DNA from: Shewanella marinintestina
GTDB lineage: Bacteria > Pseudomonadota > Gammaproteobacteria > Enterobacterales > Shewanellaceae
Assembly (NCBI RefSeq): GCF_023283845.1
Contig: NZ_JAKILC010000018.1
Location: forward strand, 52,015-116,014
Direction: 5' to 3'
Length of the DNA stretch: 64,000 nt
Shown: positions 41,666 through 51,473 of the stretch, piece after piece
Layout of the letters: every line of letters begins with the position of its first letter
Position numbering within the stretch: the first letter of the stretch is position 1
Notes under the pieces: generated by a model
What the model was told of the DNA's origin: nothing
Database searches by the model: none
The model's input: only the letters and a program-made list of their open reading frames with translations
Program-made: the position numbers and the translations under genes

Positions 41666-43798
41666 ATGAATAATAAGCGAATTAGACGCAGACTAATCGC
41701 CGGTATGGTTATGGGGGCTTCTCTGTTAGCGCCTCAACTTGCTTGGTCTGAACAATATGCGGCTAACTTTAAGGGCACCGATATTCAAGAGTTTATCAAT
41801 ATTGTTGGTAAAAACCTGAATCGGACTATTATTGTCGACCCGACGGTTCGCGGTAAAATCAATGTACGTAGTTACGATCTACTTAACGACGAACAATATT
41901 ACCAATTCTTCCTAAACGTACTGCAAGTTTATGGTTATGCCGTTGTCGAAATGGACAACAACATCATTAAAGTTATCAAGGATAAAGATGCTAAAACTGC
42001 TTCTATCCGTGTAGCGGATGATAACGCGCCAGGGCTTGGTGATGAGATGGTCACCCGTATTGTCGCACTTTATAACACTGAAGCTAAACAACTTGCGCCT
42101 TTATTACGTCAGTTAAATGATAATGCCGGTGGTGGTAATGTGGTTAACTACGATCCATCTAACGTATTGATGATTTCTGGCCGTGCCGCTGTGGTTAACA
42201 AGTTAGTTGAAATTGTTCGTCGTGTTGATAAACAAGGTGATACAGCGGTTGAAGTGGTTAAGCTTGAGTTTGCCTCTGCGGGCGAAATCGTGCGTATCGT
42301 TGATACTCTTTACCGCTCTACTGCTAATCAAGCACAAATGCCGGGTCAAGCACCTAAAGTGGTTGCCGATGAGCGTACCAATGCCGTTGTTGTTAGTGGT
42401 GATGAGAAAAGTCGCGAGCGCGTAGTTAAGCTGATTAAAAAGCTTGATGCTGAGCAAGCAAATACGGGTAACACCAAAGTTCGTTATTTACGTTACGCCA
42501 AAGCGGAAGATCTGGTTGAAGTATTAACCGGTTTTGCTGAGCAACTTGTTGATGATAAAGGCACCCCACAAGCGGGTAGTGGCAGCAAGCGTCGTAATGA
42601 AATTAATATTATGGCGCACACAGATACCAATGCCTTGGTGATCAGCGCTGAGCCAGATCAAATGCGCACAATCGAAAGTGTCATTAATCAATTAGATATC
42701 CGTCGTGCACAGGTGCTTGTTGAAGCGATTATCGTTGAAGTGTCTGAAGGAGATGACGTTGGTTTTGGTGTGCAGTGGGCAACTGAAGGTGGCGCCGGTA
42801 CTCAGTTTAATAACTTAGGCCCAACCATTGGAGAAATTGGTGCCGGTATTTGGCAAGCACAGGGTGAAGAAGGTTCTACTGTTTGTAATGACGGTACCTG
42901 TACCGAAAACCCAGATACTCGTGGCGATATCACCTTGCTAGCGCAGGCCCTTGGTAAAGTTAATGGTATGGCTTGGGGCGTGGCAATGGGTGACTTTGGC
43001 GCGCTGATCCAAGCTGTTTCGAGCGACACTAAGTCAAACGTACTTGCTACACCATCTATCACTACCTTAGATAACCAAGAAGCGTCTTTTATTGTTGGTG
43101 ACGAAGTTCCAATTCTTACCGGTAGTCAAAACTCAAGTAACGGTAATAGCAACCCTTTCCAAACCGTTGAGCGTAAAGAGGTGGGTGTTAAGTTAAAAGT
43201 AGTCCCTCAAGTGAATGAAGGTAATGCGGTTAAGTTAACCATTGAACAAGAAGTGTCAGGTATTAACGGTAAAACAGGCGTTGACGTAACCTTTGCAACT
43301 CGCCGTTTAACCACCACTGTAATGGCGGATTCAGGTCAAATCGTTGTGCTTGGTGGTTTGATTAATGAAGAAGTACAAGAGTCAGTACAGAAAGTGCCTT
43401 TCTTAGGCGATATTCCAATTATTGGTCACCTGTTTAAGTCTTCTTCAAGTGGTAAAAAGAAGAAAAACTTGATGGTATTTATTAAGCCAACGATTATCCG
43501 TGACGGTATCACTATGGAAGGCATTGCTGGTCGTAAGTACAACTACTTCCGAGCATTGCAGCTTGAGCAGCAAGATCGTGGCGTTAACTTGATGCCAAAC
43601 ACTGATGTACCAGTATTAGAAGAGTGGGATCAAGAAGCGTATCTGCCTGATGATGTTAACGAAGTACTTAATCGTTACAAAGATGGTAAAGGCTTAGATA
43701 CTAAGATGCGTCAAACAGATCCAACGTTGAAGAGCATCTCAAATAGCAAAGATAGCGATGCTGAAGCAGCGACAGATAAAGATTCTGCCGATGAGTGA
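41666..43798 (+). CDS. gspD: Type II secretion secretin GspD
   Basis: Forms the 15-subunit outer-membrane pore through which folded proteins leave. The ATG at 41666 (AGGGGAAG upstream) gives 710 residues and exposes a normal Sec signal (MNNKRIRRRLIAGMVMGASL to LAWS). N0 to N3 domains occupy about 25-325, repeating the VVEVVKLEFASAGEIVRIV type of fold, and the secretin domain about 350-645 ends with the VPFLGDIPIIGHLFKS signature. A hydrophilic acidic tail follows. It overlaps gspE by eight bases. Confidence 0.96.
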   Translation: MNNKRIRRRLIAGMVMGASLLAPQLAWSEQYAANFKGTDIQEFINIVGKNLNRTIIVDPTVRGKINVRSYDLLNDEQYYQFFLNVLQVYGYAVVEMDNNIIKVIKDKDAKTASIRVADDNAPGLGDEMVTRIVALYNTEAKQLAPLLRQLNDNAGGGNVVNYDPSNVLMISGRAAVVNKLVEIVRRVDKQGDTAVEVVKLEFASAGEIVRIVDTLYRSTANQAQMPGQAPKVVADERTNAVVVSGDEKSRERVVKLIKKLDAEQANTGNTKVRYLRYAKAEDLVEVLTGFAEQLVDDKGTPQAGSGSKRRNEINIMAHTDTNALVISAEPDQMRTIESVINQLDIRRAQVLVEAIIVEVSEGDDVGFGVQWATEGGAGTQFNNLGPTIGEIGAGIWQAQGEEGSTVCNDGTCTENPDTRGDITLLAQALGKVNGMAWGVAMGDFGALIQAVSSDTKSNVLATPSITTLDNQEASFIVGDEVPILTGSQNSSNGNSNPFQTVERKEVGVKLKVVPQVNEGNAVKLTIEQEVSGINGKTGVDVTFATRRLTTTVMADSGQIVVLGGLINEEVQESVQKVPFLGDIPIIGHLFKSSSSGKKKKNLMVFIKPTIIRDGITMEGIAGRKYNYFRALQLEQQDRGVNLMPNTDVPVLEEWDQEAYLPDDVNEVLNRYKDGKGLDTKMRQTDPTLKSISNSKDSDAEAATDKDSADE

Positions 43799-45362
43799 AA
43801 ATCAAATACCAGCCGATGAAGAGCTAGCTAAAGTTTCAAATGAACTTGGGTTAGTATCTGAAGAAGAGGCCGATCAGGTCTTTCATTCAAGCAGCAAAGA
43901 ACGTTTGCCGTTTGCTTTTGCTCATCGTTTTAAGGTGGCATTAGCACCTGATGAAAATGAAGAACTATCGTTATACCATGCGCAAAGTACGCCGCTAAGC
44001 GCGCTACTTGAAGTTCGTCGTTACTGCGGCAAAGAGCTGCCACTGATTAAGCTAGAAGACGCGGCATTTGAGTCTCGCTTAACTCAAGCTTATCAGGCTA
44101 ATTCGTCAGAAGCGCAGCAGATGATGGAAGATATCGGTAACGAGATGGACTTGTTCACGCTTGCCGAAGAGCTGCCGCAGACAGAAGATCTGCTTGAAGG
44201 TGATGATGATGCACCGATTATTAAGTTAATCAATGCCTTGTTATCTGAAGCTATTAAAGAAGAAGCCTCTGATATCCATATTGAAACTTACGAAAAGCAA
44301 TTAGTCGTACGTTTCCGTGTGGACGGTATTTTGAAAGAAGTACTGAAACCGAATCGTAAGTTATCATCGTTATTGGTATCACGTATTAAAGTGATGGCGC
44401 GCCTAGATATTGCTGAGAAGCGTGTGCCACAAGATGGCCGTATTTCACTACGTATCGCGGGTCGTGCAGTTGATGTACGTGTATCAACTATGCCATCGAG
44501 TCATGGCGAGCGTGTAGTGCTGCGTCTATTAGACAAAAATGCCGGCAACTTGGATTTAGAACAGCTTGGTATGACCGAGTCAGTGCGCCATAAGTTCGAT
44601 GAGCTTATCCGCCGCCCGCACGGTATTATTTTGGTGACCGGCCCAACAGGTTCGGGTAAGAGTACGACCTTGTATGCTGGCCTGACAGAGCTAAATTCAA
44701 AAGACACTAACATTCTAACGGTTGAAGACCCGATAGAATATGAACTCGAAGGTATTGGTCAAACCCAAGTAAACACTAAGGTTGATATGACGTTTGCCCG
44801 TGGTCTACGTGCAATTTTACGTCAAGATCCAGATGTGGTAATGATTGGTGAAATTCGAGATCTTGAAACTGCACAAATCGCGGTACAGGCATCGTTAACT
44901 GGTCATATGGTTATCTCAACCTTGCACACCAATACCGCTTCGGGTGCGATTACTCGTTTGCAAGATATGGGTGTTGAACCTTTCCTTGTGTCTTCAAGTT
45001 TGCTTGGTGTGCTTGCGCAGCGACTTATTCGTACCTTATGTCCAAGCTGTAAAGAGGAGCACACGCCCGATGATCGTGAACGTGAGTTACTCGGCATTAC
45101 AGCTGACGACCCACGGGTGATTTTCCGTGCAAAAGGTTGTCAGGCTTGTGGCCACAATGGCTACCGTGGTCGTACTGGTATTCATGAATTATTGGTTGTT
45201 GACGATAACGTGCGCGAGCTGATCCACACTGGTCGCGGTGAGCTTGCGATTGAAAAGTATATTCGCCAGTCAGTGCCGAGTATTCGTCATGACGGTATGA
45301 GTAAAGTGCTTGCGGGTAAAACCACCCTTGAAGAAGTGCTGCGTGTCACTCGAGAGGAGTAA
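43791..45362 (+). CDS. gspE: Type II secretion ATPase GspE
   Basis: Cytoplasmic hexameric ATPase that powers pseudopilus growth. The ATG at 43791 lies within the end of gspD; 523 residues. Walker A is GPTGSGKSTTLYAGL near residue 283, with the Asp box EDPIEYELEGIGQTQVN, Walker B-like VVMIGEIRDLETAQIA and the four-cysteine zinc motif CPSC...CQAC near 420-455. An upstream frame from 43758 would overlap gspD further and lacks a start site. Confidence 0.96.
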   Translation: MSENQIPADEELAKVSNELGLVSEEEADQVFHSSSKERLPFAFAHRFKVALAPDENEELSLYHAQSTPLSALLEVRRYCGKELPLIKLEDAAFESRLTQAYQANSSEAQQMMEDIGNEMDLFTLAEELPQTEDLLEGDDDAPIIKLINALLSEAIKEEASDIHIETYEKQLVVRFRVDGILKEVLKPNRKLSSLLVSRIKVMARLDIAEKRVPQDGRISLRIAGRAVDVRVSTMPSSHGERVVLRLLDKNAGNLDLEQLGMTESVRHKFDELIRRPHGIILVTGPTGSGKSTTLYAGLTELNSKDTNILTVEDPIEYELEGIGQTQVNTKVDMTFARGLRAILRQDPDVVMIGEIRDLETAQIAVQASLTGHMVISTLHTNTASGAITRLQDMGVEPFLVSSSLLGVLAQRLIRTLCPSCKEEHTPDDRERELLGITADDPRVIFRAKGCQACGHNGYRGRTGIHELLVVDDNVRELIHTGRGELAIEKYIRQSVPSIRHDGMSKVLAGKTTLEEVLRVTREE

Positions 45363-45365
45363 GCC

Positions 45366-46589
45366 ATGCCAGCATTTGAATATAAAGCGTTAGATAAAAC
45401 CGGCAAACAGCAAAAAGGTGTGGTTGAGGCTGATACTGCCCGTCACGCTCGAACTCAGCTCAGAGAGCAACGTTTAATGCCATTGGAAATTACACCAGTG
45501 GTAGAAAAAGAAAGTAAGGCTAAATCTTCGGGGTTGAGTTTTCTTAAGCGTGGAATTTCTACCGCTGAGTTAGCACTGATCACTCGTCAAATCGCTACCT
45601 TAGTCGCAGCAGGCTTACCTGTCGAAGAGGCACTAAAAGCGGTTGGACAACAGTGCGAGAAAGATCGTCTCGCCAGTATGGTTATGGCTGTACGTTCGCG
45701 TGTTGTTGAAGGTTATAGCCTTGCTGACTCTATGGCAGAATTTCCGCATATTTTTGATGAGTTGTACCGCGCGATGGTGGCATCGGGTGAAAAGTCAGGC
45801 CATTTAGAAGTTGTGCTTAATCGCCTTGCCGATTACACCGAGCGCCGTCAGCAACTTAAAAGCAAAATGACCCAAGCAATGATTTACCCAATCGTGCTTA
45901 CCGTTGTAGCCATCGGTGTGATTGCTATCTTGCTTGCCGCAGTAGTGCCACAGGTAGTTGGTCAGTTTGAGCATATGGGACAAGAACTGCCTTGGACTAC
46001 CGAGCTACTAATTGCATCGTCAGATTTTATCCGTGATTACGGTCTAATTGTATTAGGTGTGATTGTTGGATTGTTCTTTATGGCTAAGCGCTTGCTGGTT
46101 TCGCCGAAAAATCGCATGAAATACGACAGTATGTTGTTGCGTTTGCCTGTGATCAGCAAGGTCAGTAAAAGCCTTAATACCGCCCGTTTTGCTCGTACGT
46201 TAAGTATCCTAACTGCCAGCTCTGTGCCACTGCTTGATGCTATGCGTATTGCTAGCGACGTACTGGTCAATGTAAGAGTGAAAGCGGCTGTAGAAGATGC
46301 AACATTGCGAGTGCGCGAGGGCACAAGTTTGGGCGCTGCTTTGGCCAATACCAAACTTTTTCCGCCAATGATGCTCTATATGATTACCTCTGGTGAAAAA
46401 AGTGGTCAACTTGAGCAAATGCTTGAGCGCGCCGCGGATAACCAAGACCGGGAGTTTGAGTCTAATGTGACGATTGCTCTTGGGGTGTTTGAACCTATGC
46501 TGGTTGTTAGTATGGCCGCAGTGGTTCTATTTATTGTTCTAGCTATTCTTCAGCCAATTTTGGCGCTGAATAATATGATTAGTGGTTAA
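45366..46589 (+). CDS. gspF: Type II secretion platform protein GspF
   Basis: Inner-membrane platform protein of 407 residues that couples GspE to pseudopilin assembly. It has two copies of the GspF domain (about 70-195 and 270-400), each with the TRQIATLVAAGLPVEEAL-type and ILTASSVPLLDAM-type starts and membrane helices near 170-190, 220-240 and 375-400. Four bases after gspE in the operon. Confidence 0.96.
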   Translation: MPAFEYKALDKTGKQQKGVVEADTARHARTQLREQRLMPLEITPVVEKESKAKSSGLSFLKRGISTAELALITRQIATLVAAGLPVEEALKAVGQQCEKDRLASMVMAVRSRVVEGYSLADSMAEFPHIFDELYRAMVASGEKSGHLEVVLNRLADYTERRQQLKSKMTQAMIYPIVLTVVAIGVIAILLAAVVPQVVGQFEHMGQELPWTTELLIASSDFIRDYGLIVLGVIVGLFFMAKRLLVSPKNRMKYDSMLLRLPVISKVSKSLNTARFARTLSILTASSVPLLDAMRIASDVLVNVRVKAAVEDATLRVREGTSLGAALANTKLFPPMMLYMITSGEKSGQLEQMLERAADNQDREFESNVTIALGVFEPMLVVSMAAVVLFIVLAILQPILALNNMISG

Positions 46590-46656
46590 TACTCACCGCT
46601 AGCGGCAACGCAGTTGTCACTTGGGGTATGAGATTTTTAGTTTAAGGAATTTGTTA

Positions 46657-47091
46657 ATGCAAACACGTAATAAGCAAAAAGGTTTTACCCTTTTAGAAGT
46701 CATGGTGGTTATTGTTATTTTGGGGATCTTAGCTTCTATGGTGGTACCTAACTTAATGGGTAACAAAGATAAAGCTGACCAACAAAAAGCAGTTTCAGAT
46801 ATCGTTGCATTAGAAAATGCGTTGGACATGTATAAGCTAGATAACAGTGTATATCCAACAACAGAGCAGGGTCTTGAAGCATTAGTGCAAAAGCCAACTA
46901 TCTCTCCTGAGCCACGTAACTACCGCGCTGACGGTTATGTTAAGCGTTTACCACAAGACCCATGGCGCAATGACTACCTGCTACTGAGCCCAGGTGAAAA
47001 CGGTAAGTTAGACATCTTCAGTTCAGGCCCAGATGGTCAACCTGGTACTGAAGACGATATTGGTAACTGGAACCTCCAGAACTTCCAATAA
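46657..47091 (+). CDS. gspG: Major pseudopilin GspG
   Basis: Forms the core of the periplasmic pseudopilus. The ATG at 46657 gives 144 residues with the type III signal MQTRNKQKG cut before FTLLEVMVVIVILGILASMV; Glu at +5 of the mature protein is present. The C-terminal region has the YPTTEQGLEALVQKP and LSPGENGKLDIFSSGPDGQPGTEDDIGNW blocks with the calcium-site acidic residues. The upstream frame from 46621 adds an unlikely extension. Confidence 0.96.
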   Translation: MQTRNKQKGFTLLEVMVVIVILGILASMVVPNLMGNKDKADQQKAVSDIVALENALDMYKLDNSVYPTTEQGLEALVQKPTISPEPRNYRADGYVKRLPQDPWRNDYLLLSPGENGKLDIFSSGPDGQPGTEDDIGNWNLQNFQ

Positions 47092-47092
47092 G

Positions 47093-47686
47093 ATGATCTT
47101 GCCGCGAACTAACTTAGCGCGCCAAACCGGCTTCACCTTAATGGAGGTGTTGCTGGTTGTTTTGCTTATGGGGCTAGCGGCAACGGCTGTCACCCTAGGT
47201 ATGGGCGGTGCAGGTAAAGAAAAAGCACTTGAGCGCACTGCACAGCAGTTTATGCTCGCTACTGAAATGGTGCTCGACGAAACAGTTCTTAGTGGCCATT
47301 TTGTCGGTATTGTGGTTGAAGACACTAGCTACAAGTATGTGTATTACGACGAAGGTAAGTGGAAACCGCTAGAACAAGACCGTTTGCTGGTTGAGCGTGA
47401 AATGGAGCCAGGTGTTGAGCTTGTTCTAGTTCTTGACGGTTTACCTTTGGTGCAAGAAGACGAAGAGCAGGACTCTTGGTTCGATGAGCCTCTGATTGAA
47501 AAGTCAGCTGAAGATAAGAAGAAGTTTCCTGAACCACAGATTTTACTTTTCCCAAGTGGTGAAATGAGCGCATTTGAATTGTCATTTGTAAGCGAAGACG
47601 AGTTACAAAAAGATATCGAAGTGATGGTCGTTGGTGACGCACTTGGGCGCTTGCGCATGGGTTTTGAAGATGAAGAAGTCTTATAA
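47093..47686 (+). CDS. gspH: Minor pseudopilin GspH
   Basis: Minor pseudopilin of 197 residues with prepilin signal ending RQTG and mature start FTLMEVLLVVLLMGLAATAV. The ATG at 47093 lies one base after the gspG stop; the longer frame from 47033 lies inside gspG and is not credible. The rest is a beta-rich domain with a strikingly acidic middle (QEDEEQDSW and following). It sits at its usual place between gspG and gspI. Confidence 0.92.
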   Translation: MILPRTNLARQTGFTLMEVLLVVLLMGLAATAVTLGMGGAGKEKALERTAQQFMLATEMVLDETVLSGHFVGIVVEDTSYKYVYYDEGKWKPLEQDRLLVEREMEPGVELVLVLDGLPLVQEDEEQDSWFDEPLIEKSAEDKKKFPEPQILLFPSGEMSAFELSFVSEDELQKDIEVMVVGDALGRLRMGFEDEEVL

Positions 47687-47688
47687 CC

Positions 47689-48060
47689 ATGTCGATTAAG
47701 CAAAAAGGCATGACCTTGCTAGAGGTGATCGTGGCATTAGCTGTGTTCTCTATTGCAGCTGTGTCGATCACCAAAAGTCTCGGTGAGCAGATTGCCAATA
47801 TGCCGATTTTAGAAGAGCGCACTATGGCGCAATGGGTGGCACATAACCAAATGGTTGATGCCCGTTTAGATCCTAAATTCCCTGAGATTGGTCGTAAAGA
47901 CGGCCAAGTAGAACTGGCCAATCAAGAATGGTATTGGCGTAAAGAGGTCATTAAAACGACCGATGATAATTTTAGAATGATCCGCATTAGTATTAGCGAC
48001 GATGAACGGTTTTCGCGAACTATTGCTGAAGTGAGTAGTTATGTACTTAAAGCGGATTAA
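47689..48060 (+). CDS. gspI: Minor pseudopilin GspI
   Basis: A 123-residue minor pseudopilin. Prepilin signal MSIKQKG, then MTLLEVIVALAVFSIAAVSI as the membrane helix, with Glu at position 5, followed by the typical MAQWVAHNQMVDARLDP segment. With GspJ and GspK it forms the tip that starts the pseudopilus. It overlaps gspJ by 20 bases. Confidence 0.94.
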   Translation: MSIKQKGMTLLEVIVALAVFSIAAVSITKSLGEQIANMPILEERTMAQWVAHNQMVDARLDPKFPEIGRKDGQVELANQEWYWRKEVIKTTDDNFRMIRISISDDERFSRTIAEVSSYVLKAD

Positions 48061-48772
48061 GTCGGTGCGCGGCTTTACGCTGCTTGAAATGCTTATTGCG
48101 ATAGCGATTTTTGCCATGTTAGGGCTAGCCGCAAATACAGTACTGAGCACTGTGATGAAAAACGATACCGCTACCCGAGAGTTTGCCGTTAAATTAAAAG
48201 CGATGCAGCAAGGTTTTGGGATTATTGAGCGTGATTTAAATCAGATGGTAGCGCGTACACCTAGATTGCTTGAGGGCGGTCGTGGCACCACCGTATTTCA
48301 AACTGGCAGTAATATGCTCGACTCGGAATCAGAGTCATTAGTGTTTTTTCGCTTAGGTTGGTTAAACCCAGACGGTTTATTGCCGCGAGGCAGTTTGCAG
48401 TCGGTGGCTTATGTGGTGATGGACGGCAAATTACAGCGTTGGTATTACCCATATCCTGAGCCTGAGTTTGGCGCAGAACCAATTAAAACTATGATTATGG
48501 ATAAAGTCATTTCAGTTGAGTACGCGTTCTTTGCCGATGATAAATGGGAGCGTAAAACTGACGCGACTAAGCTACCTAAGGCCATCGCAATCGAAATTGA
48601 GTTTGAAGACATTGGTAAAGTACAACGTAAGTTTTTAGTACCACAAGGTGCGCTGGCTGGTAGCAATGATGACAGCAACAATGGCGGTAATAATAACGGC
48701 GGCAATAACAAGGATAATGACGACTCTAAGCCCGATGACGGCAATGCTAACGAACAAGGCGGAGGAAAGTAA
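48041..48772 (+). CDS. gspJ: Minor pseudopilin GspJ with a long low-complexity tail
   Basis: Tip pseudopilin of 243 residues: signal MYLKRIKSVRG, mature start FTLLEMLIAIAIFAMLGLAA, then the usual GspJ fold to about residue 205. The last 37 residues are almost only Asn, Gly, Asp, Ser and Lys (SNDDSNNGGNNNGGNNKDND and similar), which is not part of the family core. The ATG at 48041 overlaps gspI; a GTG at 48065 could be an alternative start, giving a shorter signal. Confidence 0.93.
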   Translation: MYLKRIKSVRGFTLLEMLIAIAIFAMLGLAANTVLSTVMKNDTATREFAVKLKAMQQGFGIIERDLNQMVARTPRLLEGGRGTTVFQTGSNMLDSESESLVFFRLGWLNPDGLLPRGSLQSVAYVVMDGKLQRWYYPYPEPEFGAEPIKTMIMDKVISVEYAFFADDKWERKTDATKLPKAIAIEIEFEDIGKVQRKFLVPQGALAGSNDDSNNGGNNNGGNNKDNDDSKPDDGNANEQGGGK

Positions 48773-48774
48773 TT

Positions 48775-49755
48775 ATGCCTTCTAAGCAGCGTGGTGTTGC
48801 CCTTATCGTAGTTTTGTTGATTGTGGCTATGGTGGCAATTATAGCCACTAACATTACCTCCCGTAATCAGTTGTCAGTTAGACGTACTTTGAACATGGCT
48901 CAGTACGACCAAGCGTTTTGGTACGCCATTTCAGCTGAAGAGATCGCCAAGAAAGTACTGAAACAAGATTTAGAAGATTCGGATACCGTGCATTTGCAGC
49001 AATACTGGGCTCTTGCTGACGTTATTTTTCCAGCTGAGAAAGGGGAAATAGCCGGCAAAATTAGTGATATGCGTTCATGTTTTAATGTGAATTCATTGTC
49101 GGCACCGAGTGAGAAAGTTGAAAATGGTCAACCTAAAATGCCATTGCCGGCGGTGCAATTTAAAGGTTTGTTAGTTGCGCTGGGGATGGATGAGTTTGCT
49201 GCTGAGAGACTTGCACAAACCGCTAAAGACTATATCGATGAAGATACAACTGCTGGACCTTATGGCGCGGAAGATGCTGAGTACGAGTCGCGTAATGTAC
49301 CGTATCGTGCGGCAAATACTTTGATGAGTCATAAGAGTGAGCTGCGTGCAGTAATGGGCTTTACCCAGGATATTTATTTAAAACTGGCGCCTTACGTGTG
49401 TGCAATCCCGGGTAATACGACTCAGGTATTAAACGTTAATACAGTGCCAGTAGAACACGCTGCGATTATCGCAGGAATGTTCGATAACAAGATTTCTGTC
49501 GGTGAAGCTGAGAGCATCATCAATCAAAGGCCGATCGACGGTTATGAAGACATCAATGAGTTTTGGGAAAACTCATCGGTGGCATCACTTGCCGGCGACG
49601 CTAAGCTTAAGTCTAGCTTTGGCGTGACCAGTAAGTACTTCCTCCTCGATGCCGGCGCGAAAGTTGATACCGCGGTATTTAGATTAGAAAGCGTGCTTTA
49701 CGGCGATAGTAAAAAATTAGAAGTGTTATCTCGCCAGTTTGGTGGGCAAAAATAA
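48775..49755 (+). CDS. gspK: Minor pseudopilin GspK
   Basis: Largest minor pseudopilin, 326 residues, capping the pseudopilus. Prepilin signal MPSKQRG, helix VALIVVLLIVAMVAIIATNI; position 5 is Ile instead of Glu, as is typical for GspK. The alpha domain (about 110-260) contains IDEDTTAGPYGAEDAEYESRN with acidic calcium ligands and INQRPIDGYEDINEFW. It overlaps nothing critical; the preferred gspL start follows 46 bases later. Confidence 0.94.
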   Translation: MPSKQRGVALIVVLLIVAMVAIIATNITSRNQLSVRRTLNMAQYDQAFWYAISAEEIAKKVLKQDLEDSDTVHLQQYWALADVIFPAEKGEIAGKISDMRSCFNVNSLSAPSEKVENGQPKMPLPAVQFKGLLVALGMDEFAAERLAQTAKDYIDEDTTAGPYGAEDAEYESRNVPYRAANTLMSHKSELRAVMGFTQDIYLKLAPYVCAIPGNTTQVLNVNTVPVEHAAIIAGMFDNKISVGEAESIINQRPIDGYEDINEFWENSSVASLAGDAKLKSSFGVTSKYFLLDAGAKVDTAVFRLESVLYGDSKKLEVLSRQFGGQK

Positions 49756-49801
49756 CAACAGTCCTTTAATTGAAATTAGAGAGACTCGTGGAGATAAATC
49801 A

Positions 49802-50989
49802 GTGAGTGAAAGACTATTTATCCGATTAGGGCAAACCGCTGAGCAATCATGCTCTTGGCTCGTTTGGTCTGAGCAGGAACAAGAAATTATAGGTTCTGGC
49901 GAACTTAGTAACGCCAGTGCACTATCGACTCTTACTGAAAGAGCGGGTAATCGCGGTGTAGACGTATTAGTACCAGCATCAAGCATTACGCTAACCGAAG
50001 TCGATCTACCAGAAAAAAGCCAACGCCAAGCAATTAAAGCGCTGCCATTTATGCTGGAAGAAAATTTAGCGCAAAATGTTGATGAGCTGCATTTTGTGAC
50101 TGGCCCCCGTAATGGCGATGCCTTAAGTATTGCAGTGGTTGCACATGAGCAGATGCAAATGTGGATCGAGTGGCTTAGCGATGCAGGGCTTAAAGCTAAG
50201 TGTATTGTTCCTGATTGTTTAGCGCTGCCGCTTGCTGATTGCGACTGGGCGGCAATGACGCTGGGTAAAGAAGTATTGCTGCGCACTGGCGCAGGCAGTG
50301 GTGTTAGCCTGAGTCAAAACTGGCTCAACATGGCATTACCTCAGTTATTAACCGCTGACGCACAAACTACAGTAGCTGGCTATACAGAGCTGCAACTTGC
50401 TGGAACCGAGGTAAAGACTCAGCCGCTAGATTTACCTATGTTGGTGCTGGCTAAGGGCTTACTCAATGCGCCAATGAACTTACTATCAGGCGTTTATAAG
50501 CCAAAGAAAGAATACGGTAAGCACTTATTATTATGGCGCAATGCCGCTATCGCATTTGCTGTTGTGGTGGTATTGGCATTGGTCAATAAAGGCTTAAATA
50601 TCCACCAAATGAATACCGCAGCTGATGAATTACAAGCGCAAAGCGAGCAAATTTATAAGCAGGTTGTACCGGGTAGCTCACGGGTGGTTAACCTACGCTC
50701 ACAAATGGGCAGTTATGTGCGCACCTTACAAGGTGGCGGCAGTGGTAGTGAGTTCTTTGTCATGCTTAGCGGCATGCAAGAAGCGTTTGCACAAGTACCT
50801 GCACTTAAGCCAACGACGCTGCGTTTTGACAGTAATCGTAGTGAGATTCGCATGCAGGTGACGGCTAAAAACTACGAGCAAATTGAGAAATTTAAAGAGA
50901 TCATTGCGGGCTCTTATACCCTTACCGGTGGTGCCATGAATAGTGGTGAGTCAGAAGTCACCAGCACCTTAACCATAAGGAGCAAATAA
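49802..50989 (+). CDS. gspL: Type II secretion protein GspL
   Basis: Recruits GspE to the membrane. I prefer the GTG at 49802 (GGAG upstream, MSERLFIRLG, the family start), giving 395 residues; a longer frame from 49739 overlaps gspK. The N-terminal cytoplasmic actin-like domain spans about 1-235, a membrane helix about 245-262 (NAAIAFAVVVVLALVNKG) and a periplasmic ferredoxin-like domain follows. The conserved LPFMLEENLAQNVDELHF is visible. Confidence 0.94.
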   Translation: MSERLFIRLGQTAEQSCSWLVWSEQEQEIIGSGELSNASALSTLTERAGNRGVDVLVPASSITLTEVDLPEKSQRQAIKALPFMLEENLAQNVDELHFVTGPRNGDALSIAVVAHEQMQMWIEWLSDAGLKAKCIVPDCLALPLADCDWAAMTLGKEVLLRTGAGSGVSLSQNWLNMALPQLLTADAQTTVAGYTELQLAGTEVKTQPLDLPMLVLAKGLLNAPMNLLSGVYKPKKEYGKHLLLWRNAAIAFAVVVVLALVNKGLNIHQMNTAADELQAQSEQIYKQVVPGSSRVVNLRSQMGSYVRTLQGGGSGSEFFVMLSGMQEAFAQVPALKPTTLRFDSNRSEIRMQVTAKNYEQIEKFKEIIAGSYTLTGGAMNSGESEVTSTLTIRSK

Positions 50990-50990
50990 G

Positions 50991-51467
50991 ATGGAAAACT
51001 TTAAAGCTTGGTGGAATGGCTTAGTTTTGCGTGAAAAGCAGATGGTTTCTGCCTGTGGTGTGGTGTTAGTTATTGGTATTTTGTACTGGGGTGTTTGGAC
51101 CCCGATAGCCAATTCTGAAGACGAGGCGCAGCGTAATCTAGAAGGTCAGCAAAGCACGCTGAACTACGTTAAGCAAACCGCCAACCGTATTGCAGGCCTA
51201 AAGCAAAGCGGCAGCAGTAATGCGTTCAGAGGCAGTTTAAGTGCTGCAGTTAACCAAACCGCAGGTGCATTTGGGTTAGAGATCACCCGTATGCAGCCTC
51301 AAGGCAATAAAATTCAAGTATGGATGGACGAAGTGCCATTCGATACGTTGCTGAACTATCTTAACGAGCTGGTGCAAAATAAAGGCTTGTCTTTAGAGAG
51401 TTTAGACTTAGCTGAATCAGATACTCCTGGTTACGTTAATGTGCGTCGTATTCAGCTGTCGAAATAA
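50991..51467 (+). CDS. gspM: Type II secretion protein GspM
   Basis: Inner-membrane partner of GspL, 158 residues: short N-terminus with the LREKQMVSACG motif, one helix (about 19-36, VVLVIGILYWGVWTPI) and a periplasmic ferredoxin-like domain. It begins one base after the gspL stop. GspM is the least conserved family member, but length, helix position and order fit. Confidence 0.93.
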   Translation: MENFKAWWNGLVLREKQMVSACGVVLVIGILYWGVWTPIANSEDEAQRNLEGQQSTLNYVKQTANRIAGLKQSGSSNAFRGSLSAAVNQTAGAFGLEITRMQPQGNKIQVWMDEVPFDTLLNYLNELVQNKGLSLESLDLAESDTPGYVNVRRIQLSK

Positions 51468-51473
51468 GGTGTT

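Noticed and set aside
47325..47921. 198-residue minus-strand frame inside gspH-gspI
   Set aside because: Antisense to two clearly real pseudopilin genes and without a start site or motifs.
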